Of a stretch of 64,000 nt of DNA, positions 58,014 to 64,000 are shown in pieces (within the stretch, counting starts at the first letter, position 1; every line of letters begins with the position of its first letter). The notes below the pieces were generated by a model that was given only the letters and a program-made list of their open reading frames with translations, searched no databases and was not told where the DNA came from. The stretch comes from Enoplolaimus lenunculus (Eukaryota; Nematoda; Enoplea; Enoplida; Thoracostomopsidae), in contig JASANG010002886.1 in assembly GCA_030248215.1 (NCBI GenBank), positions 62,001 through 126,000 of the forward strand, given 5' to 3'. A program made the translations under genes and the position numbers.

Positions 58014-61000
58014 TTAAATATGAATGCAAGATCCTGTGTCTATTGCTTTCCGGCTCAATGAGATCGCTTCAGACGCCAGTTCAGATAGAGAGCCAACTGA
58101 ATTTGGTACGATTTCAATGCCTTTCGTGTTTGGCATAAGTGACGACACACCAGGCATTGCTGATAATTGAGTTACTGATCTGAAATACGTTATACCAACA
58201 TTAATGAACCACTGAACAAAATAATGTGTTCACACGACAAACATCCGCAAAAAAGTACACTGTATCATGTTCCCTCAACTAATTCTGTAAAACATATTTT
58301 CTACTTAATTAGTTCTACGTCCAATCAAGTGATATTACGCAAAAAATAACAGAGCTTCATTTGATACATGTTCTTTGCAGTTTTCGCGAACAAATACCAA
58401 ACGTATTAAGAAATATAGAGCTGGTCAAACTACAAACGTTAAATGCATGAACATCCAATTTAGTACTCACTATACTTTCTCGGAGCATAAGCTATCGAAA
58501 TTAGTAGATTTGTGTTAGAAATATCACTTACAGAATGCTAAAAAATTCAAAATTTAATTTTAGTATCATTACCATGCCAGCTCCACCCATTTAATATTAC
58601 GATCCCATAATAATTAAGTTTATCTTTCATTTTCAATTAACCGTAACAGTTAAAAAAAACATTTTCAAGTTAAGCTCTCTTAGTGGTCACAGACAAAAGT
58701 TGCCAACCTATTGTGCTTCAAATGACTTTTAACCAGGTCACCAGAACACAACGCTGCCATCAAGGACACTTCGCCAGCTAATACAGCTCCACAAATCACC
58801 GTCGCCAGTGTTTTGGCATTATCACCGGGAGACAAATCGTTGCTACCACCACAACCTAGGAGCTAGAACAATGTGACGCAAAAATAAGTGAACGTTCTAC
58901 ATCTGAGTTTTTGTCCCTCAACACCACTAGATATTCCTTATATCACCAGCGGTGCAAAAACACAACCCCGCCCATGGTATAACTGCATACCAAAAACTGT
59001 CGCATCGGACACCGCTTTAACAAATTAAGAACTGTTTGCTTATTTGTTATGTGCTCACATTGGTTTCAGTTTATATTGTGTTGTGTATCCTCCCATACTT
59101 AGATTTGTCACCTCAAACAAAAGTCACTAAGGTATTGTCACAGTGCTGATCCAAATCCGAAAAACTACAACTCGAGCCGGCGCTGGACAGACAGACGCAT
59201 ACTGATCATCATATACATAATTTTTAAAAAGATCCAATAAACCGGTAACCGTATACATAGTAACTACATACATGTTATATTATTTCTGGTCCGTAAAATA
59301 ATAATGTAAATAATACTCCATATTTTTCATACCTGTAAGCAGGCATGCTGTGGTGGCAAAACTGTTCCTCCCCCAACGGTGCCGATTTCCAAACTCGGCA
59401 TTGTACACGAAACATAAAGATCGTCGCCACGTTTTTCAAACTGCGTTAAACAATTACTACTGCTGATGTTTTGAGCTGCGTCCTAAACCATACAAACTAT
59501 ACTGTCAGTATAAAAAATACAATTGTTTTCTGTTAGGAAAGTAAAGTAATACAATGAACGTTAAGTAACCAGAAAGACCACGTTTTGCAAACTATTATGG
59601 TCTAAATTTTAAAAAATTTCCTATTGTTGGTTTCAAGTTCTAAATACAATCACAATCAGCGAAATAGCTGAAATACCAGCTTCTGTGAATTATTGGCTGT
59701 TCACAATAATTTTGTCAAATGTGCCATAAATATCTCATAGCTCAGACTAGCACTAGGTCGGACCCGCACACAAACCAAGAACTATTGTCATAAAATTGCT
59801 ATATAATTTTTGTCGAGATGCTGTTGGGGGGACATGGCCGGGGTGCCCCCCTATGGATCCGCCATTGCGTAGAGGTGCGTCGATAGCAAAATTTGGCAAG
59901 TGCCGATACCGATGGCGATTTTTATTTTGAAAATATTCCAATGCCGATTCCAATTGTAATACACGATGCTTAAAGAACAGAGAGGATACAACTTACGCTA
60001 TATGTACTGAAGGGAGCTCTGACATACTTACTTTTTTAAACAGGTTAGTTAAACATTCCAAGGTTATAATCAGTCGTAGTGGGACTACATGTATTCAGCG
60101 AAGCTCGAACACACGTAAGCAGTTAAGCTAATATGCAAATTAGTAATTAGCTAACTATTCATTTATTGGTTTTGGAGGTTTGTAAACAATTTATTCCGAT
60201 TCCTCGCAATCAAAAAACCTTCAGTAATCCTAATAATTTGAGAAATAATTTAAAAAGCCATTATTTATGCTTATGAATTAAGCAAATATACAAATTAGAT
60301 ATTAGCTAACTATTCGATAATCGGTTTGAAGGTTTGTAAACAACTATTCAGATCCTCGCACCCAAAAACCTTCAGTAAATTATTGAAATAATTTAAAAAG
60401 TCCTAATTGAGGCTCATTAACAAGCTAATATGCAAATTAGCTATTAGCTAACTATTCAATTATCGGTTTTAAAGGTTTCAAACAATTTATTCAAATTCCC
60501 GCACCTTAAACCCCTTTAATGCTGAAATTATTGCTTTTAGCCTTAATAATTAGTGAAATATTGCAAAAATGCAAAAGGATTTATGTTTTGTACTCTGGGG
60601 TCGAAAGGTGGATGTTCGTCCGTCCGAAAAAATTTTCAAGAACGATCGAACCGATTTTGATAAACTTTTTTGTTTGAAAGCCAATTATCATGGGGTGTTA
60701 CCCTCGCATTGGGGTTTTAAAACTTTACGCCGTTTATTAGCTACATGCTAATTTGCATAATTAGTTAAGCCTAAATTAGGACTTTCTTCATTATTTTACT
60801 AATTATTGCAGTTACAAGCAATCTAATTTCAGCATTAAAGGGTTTTTGGGTGCGAGGAATGGAATCTAAATAAATTGCCTACAAACCCTCAAAACCGATA
60901 ATAGAATAGTTAGCTAATAGCTAATTTATATATTAAAATAGTTTTTAAGCTTAAATTAGGACTTTTTACAATATTTCACCAATTATTAAGGTTAAAAGCA

Positions 61001-63617
61001 ATCTAATTTCAGCGCTAAAGGGTTTTAGGTGGAGGAATTTGAATAAATTGTTTACAAACCTCCAAAACCGATAATTGTACAGTTAGCTAACAGCTACAGT
61101 CACGGACAAAATTAAGTGCAACCGCGGTCGCGACCCAAACGCGGTTCGAATCGCGATCGCTCGCAGACGCAATCGAGATCGCTCGCAAACACAATTTACG
61201 CGTGCGATCGCAGGCTCGCGGTTAAAATCGCGGTTATCGACGCGGCTAATTAACAGCCGTGGTTACGCTACATAGCTTATTACTCTGTGCAGATTTAAGA
61301 AGTAAATGACGTATTGTATTTGTCTGTTGTTTATTACAATGAGCATTCACGCAAAAAAAGTTATGTAAACAGGAACCGAAACTTTCAGCTTAACCACTTT
61401 TTGCAACCTCGGTCTGTAAAATAGCTACCGCTCCTGTTACTTATATTATTGCTGAAGGGAGTGGGCGTGACTAATCTATTTAGCTTAACTCAGGATTGAG
61501 TTACATTTAACTCACCTGAATTAATTAATATTAACTCAGAATGACGTTAGAATACCAGGTAAACACGACCACAAGTGTTTGGGCGGGACTGCGGTTCAAA
61601 CCATGACTGCGACCGCGGTTCAAACCGCGACTGCGACCGCGGTTCAAACCGCGACTGCAACCGCGGTTCAAACCGCGACTGCAACCGCGGTTCAAACCGC
61701 GACTGCGACCGCGGTTCAAACTGCGACTGCGACCGCGGTTCAAACTGCGACTGCGACCGCGGTTCAAACCGCCACTGCGACCGCGATTCAAACCGCGACT
61801 TCGACCGCCGTTCGAACCGCGACTGCGGACGCAATTTAAATCGCGTCTCAAACCACGTTTGAGGCGCGATCGCTGAAACACTCAGACGCGGATTCTGCGC
61901 ACTTAATTCTGTCCGTGACTGTAACTTGTATGTTAGTTTAATTGACACGACAAAATTAGGACTTTTTAAATTGTTTCAATAATCATTAGGGCGACTGAAG
62001 GGTTTTTGGGCGCGAGGAATCTGAATAAATTGTTTACAAACCTCCAAAACCAATAATGAATAGTAGCTAACAAGTAATTTGCATATTACCTTAATTGCTT
62101 ACGTGTGTTCGAGCTTCGCTCAATAAATGTAGTCCCACTACGACTGGTAAACTATGCTAATATCAAATTATCTATTAGCTAACTACTCAATTATCGGTTT
62201 TGGAGGTTTGTAAACAATCTATGCAGATTCCTAGCAACCAAAAACCCTTTAATGCTGAAATTAGATTGCTTCTAACTGTAATAATTAGTGAAATAATGCA
62301 GAAAGTCCTAATTTAGGCTTAATTAATTATGTAAATTTGCCTGTAGCTAACAAACGGCTTAAAATTTTAAAACCCCAATGTATTAATATGCAAGCGTTTC
62401 AACAGAGGTCGATGTGATTGCACCAGATCGTGTAATAAGATTTTCAAAGTTTTTCTGAGTCTATTGAATGACTCAGACACCCTCATACGCCACAAAATTT
62501 TCCACGTCAGGTCAAAATTCCAAATTTTTCATTTGACACAAACCCGTGAGCTACCAAAAACGAGACACAATTGAGTGTGTTATGAATACATATATTCGAG
62601 GTAAAATTCAATGATAGCCAATAGCAATCGCCAGTTTCGTGAAAGACGCTGATAACTGATAGTCCTGGACTGCAAGACAAATCTCTTATAGACCAGGGTT
62701 CAGAGATTTTGCAGGATCGTAGACAAAATTATTACGAAAGGCGCAGAACACCGGTACGTGAATGGCCCCGTTTATATTGGCATCGATTACTTTCATGAAA
62801 CGTGCAAACAAATCCAATATATAATGCTACATGCTAATGATGTGTTATCTACCTGTCCAGTTGCCAAAAATATAGCTGTAACAACATTCGCAGCGTGAGC
62901 GTTAAAGCCACCAAGAGATCCAGCTACTGCAGACCCAACTAAATTTTTGGCGCAGTATAGATCCACAATCCTGTCCACCGAAGATTTGAGCGTCTGATAG
63001 TAAACAGCTAATTACAAAAATATCTGCTGCTAATTAATTTTTGTGCTATCGCGAGCATAAGAAAAACAAACAACAACATTAAAAGAAATCATCCAATTAA
63101 AATAACAAGAACACACCCAAAATCAATTTTAACACTGAAAGATTGCATCACAGTAAAACTTTACAAAAAGAAAGAAGCTAGTCAGGTGCGTATTGAGCTT
63201 TCCTCATACATTGTTTCGGTTTTCGTGCAATAGCCATAAGTATTATACTTTTTTAACAGCAGCTCCAGGTATAACGGTTTCGGCTACCACAGATTTTCCT
63301 CGACCTTCAATCCTACAAATTAATGAACAGAAAGTGTCAGATTTTAAATAAACTGGATAAATACAACTTCAAATTAAATCTACTTTGAGAAAAATAAACA
63401 CAACTGTTCAAATGTTAAGGCATTGTATTGTCGTAGCGAATTCCAAAAATAAAACAACTATGGTTCGCGATTCAATTAACGAAAAAATTATTCTGTCAGT
63501 AACATACCAATTTATTGCAGCAGATTTTTTGTCAGAACAGTAGTTTCCACTTAAACTCAATATTTGAATTTCTGGAAATTTCGCTGCACGTAGCCAGTGT
63601 AATGCAGCTTCCACACC
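58014..63617 (-). CDS. HMGCR: HMG-CoA reductase (class I), C-terminal catalytic part
   Basis: Rate-limiting enzyme of the mevalonate pathway: reduces HMG-CoA with NADPH. Exons on the minus strand: 63617-63508, 63312-63249, 62993-62853, 59482-59333, 58862-58708, 58179-58014; all GT/AG with agreeing phases. In order: '[18 protein letters not shown]' with the catalytic Lys in DKKSAAINW, '[15 protein letters not shown]', '[17 protein letters not shown]', '[16 protein letters not shown]' joined to DAAQNI (catalytic Asp), '[16 protein letters not shown]' (NADPH-binding), '[16 protein letters not shown]', '[18 protein letters not shown]' and the catalytic His in KHNR. A tail of about 55 residues follows. 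The catalytic Glu region and any sterol-sensing membrane domain lie beyond the right edge. The intron 62852-59483 holds 2.3 kb of nested transposons. Confidence 0.96.
59760..59960. repeat. GC-rich transposon-end-like segment in HMGCR intron
   Basis: GGGGGGACATGGCCGGGG and CCCCCCTATGGATCCGCC stand out from the AT-rich intron and can pair with each other imperfectly. It may be the end of an otherwise lost element. Confidence 0.3.
61097..61921. mobile_element. Nested Tc1/mariner-type non-autonomous element
   Basis: Ends CAGTCACGGACAAAATTAAG and, reversed, CAGTCACGGACAGAATTAAG. TA flanks both sides. Removing the element and one TA restores GCTAACAGCTAACTTGTATG, which matches the host repeat unit, so the insertion point is exact. 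825 bp, CG-rich (many GCGATCGC, CCGCGG), no transposase. Confidence 0.88.
61575..61850. repeat. 24-bp minisatellite, GCGACTGCGACCGCGGTTCAAACC-type unit
   Basis: About eleven tandem units of GACTGCGACCGCGGTTCAAA plus CCGC inside the nested element. Because 24 is a multiple of three, every frame stays open on both strands and gives spurious repeats such as NRDCDRGS; no gene is implied. Confidence 0.93.
62147..62400. repeat. Partial, inverted copy of the same 175-bp-period family
   Basis: Abuts the full element and reads ATTAGCTAACTACTCAATTATC, CGGTTTTGGAGGTTTG to AAACGGCTTAAAATTTTAAA, the reverse of the family's centre. Probably a remnant of an older tandem or inverted insertion. Confidence 0.65.
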
Positions 63618-64000
63618 CTAAAACATTCGCGGATTAGAAGTAAGTGAAATTATAGACATATTCTCGACCAGGACACACCTGCATACAACATGCTATTGTC
63701 GATCATAGTTTTTTTCGCCAATTTAGGGGCCATGGCCCATAAAATTGGCGATTGGCCCCTGGAAATTTGGGGTTGGGGGCCAACGGGCCCCTAAAATTTT
63801 TTCACAAGCTGTTTTTCAGAAGTAGGTTGCAATTTTATTTCCAGGAAAATACAAATTTGATAACTTCGCCTGTGGCAATTAGTAATTATAGTTAATGTCA
63901 AAAATAGTATTATTTGATTAAATCAAACTTCTTACGTTTAAGTGCTTTTTTTAAAAATTGAAATTTCACATATAATAACACTTTTCACAATTGGCCCCTA
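63618..64000. repeat. GGCCCC inverted-repeat segment at right edge
   Basis: ATTTAGGGGCCATGGCCCAT, ATTGGCCCCTGG and GGGCCCCTAAAATT occur between 63720 and 63800, and ATTGGCCCCTA is at the very end. This suggests an element with GGCCCCTA-type ends that continues beyond the window. No HMGCR exon is seen here. Confidence 0.5.

Larger units (their letters stand above)
60071..62146. mobile_element. Full-length inverted-repeat element of the CAGTCGTAGTGGGACTAC family, in HMGCR intron
   Basis: Ends CAGTCGTAGTGGGACTAC and its reverse, followed inward on both sides by AGCGAAGCTCGAACACACG then TAAGCA.TTAAG. The inverted arms continue for at least 200 bp as 175-bp-period repeats (GCTAATTTGCATATTAGC, AATTTATTCAGATTCC.CG). 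The middle (about 60565-60760) carries TTATGTTTTGTACTCTGG, GTCGAAAGGTGG and the GTCCGTCCG block found at the start of the copy at 27711. No protein is encoded. Another transposon (61097-61921) sits in its right arm. Confidence 0.82.

Noticed and set aside
61531-61948. Long open frames on both strands with an 8-residue repeat (NRDCDRGS and similar)
   Set aside because: They are translations of a 24-bp minisatellite inside a nested transposon; a unit divisible by three keeps all frames open.
1-64000. CRISPR arrays, operons, riboswitches or prokaryotic mobile elements
   Set aside because: Tandem arrays here lack unique spacers and the genes are spliced eukaryotic genes.

Overview
The window is eukaryotic: intron-rich, AT-rich and crowded with transposons. 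Six host genes can be read by joining exons at GT/AG boundaries whose phases agree. The most likely source is a nematode. The internal repeats of one small transposon family are TTAGGC-like, which is the nematode telomere unit. The first gene is a VAB-10A-type spectraplakin with spectrin repeats followed by one giant plectin-repeat exon, and many introns end in short T-rich tracts plus (T/C)AG. A nematode that keeps thymine DNA glycosylase, which Caenorhabditis lacks, would point to an early-branching lineage. The species assignment is inference.

Layout. 1-10 kb (+): 3' half of the spectraplakin. 10.7-11.45 kb: Penelope-like GIY-YIG remnant flanked by an inverted copy of its own end. 12.4-14.4 kb and 21.0-22.6 kb: two fold-back elements built of minisatellites. 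16.5-19.5 kb (-): thymine DNA glycosylase (TDG), 5 exons. 23.6-27.5 kb (-): TFIIE alpha, 7 exons. 27.7-28.7 kb: half copy of a 175-bp-period repeat element. 28.7-36 kb: gene-poor, with two tRNA-like SINE traces and a broken young LTR element. 36.0-40.5 kb (+): eIF3 subunit I, 7 exons, complete. 41.3-46.9 kb (+): near-full-length two-ORF LINE of the L1/Tx1 type. 47-49.1 kb: small transposons. 49.6-55.75 kb (-): MTERF3-like gene preceded, in matching phase, by exons of an unrecognised protein. 58.0-63.6 kb (-): 3' part of HMG-CoA reductase, whose largest visible intron holds a 2.1-kb inverted-repeat element with another transposon nested in it.

The host genes are housekeeping functions with no obvious shared pathway: cytoskeletal linker, DNA repair/demethylation, Pol II initiation, translation initiation, mitochondrial gene expression and mevalonate synthesis. 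They look like ordinary neighbours in a repeat-rich genome. The main novelty lies in the repeats: a transposon family whose 30-bp ends are shared between 0.1-0.2 kb MITEs and 2-kb fold-backs, a TDG C-terminus and stop codon that lie inside a repeat, a duplicated splice donor in eIF3I, and a possible N-terminal extension of MTERF3.
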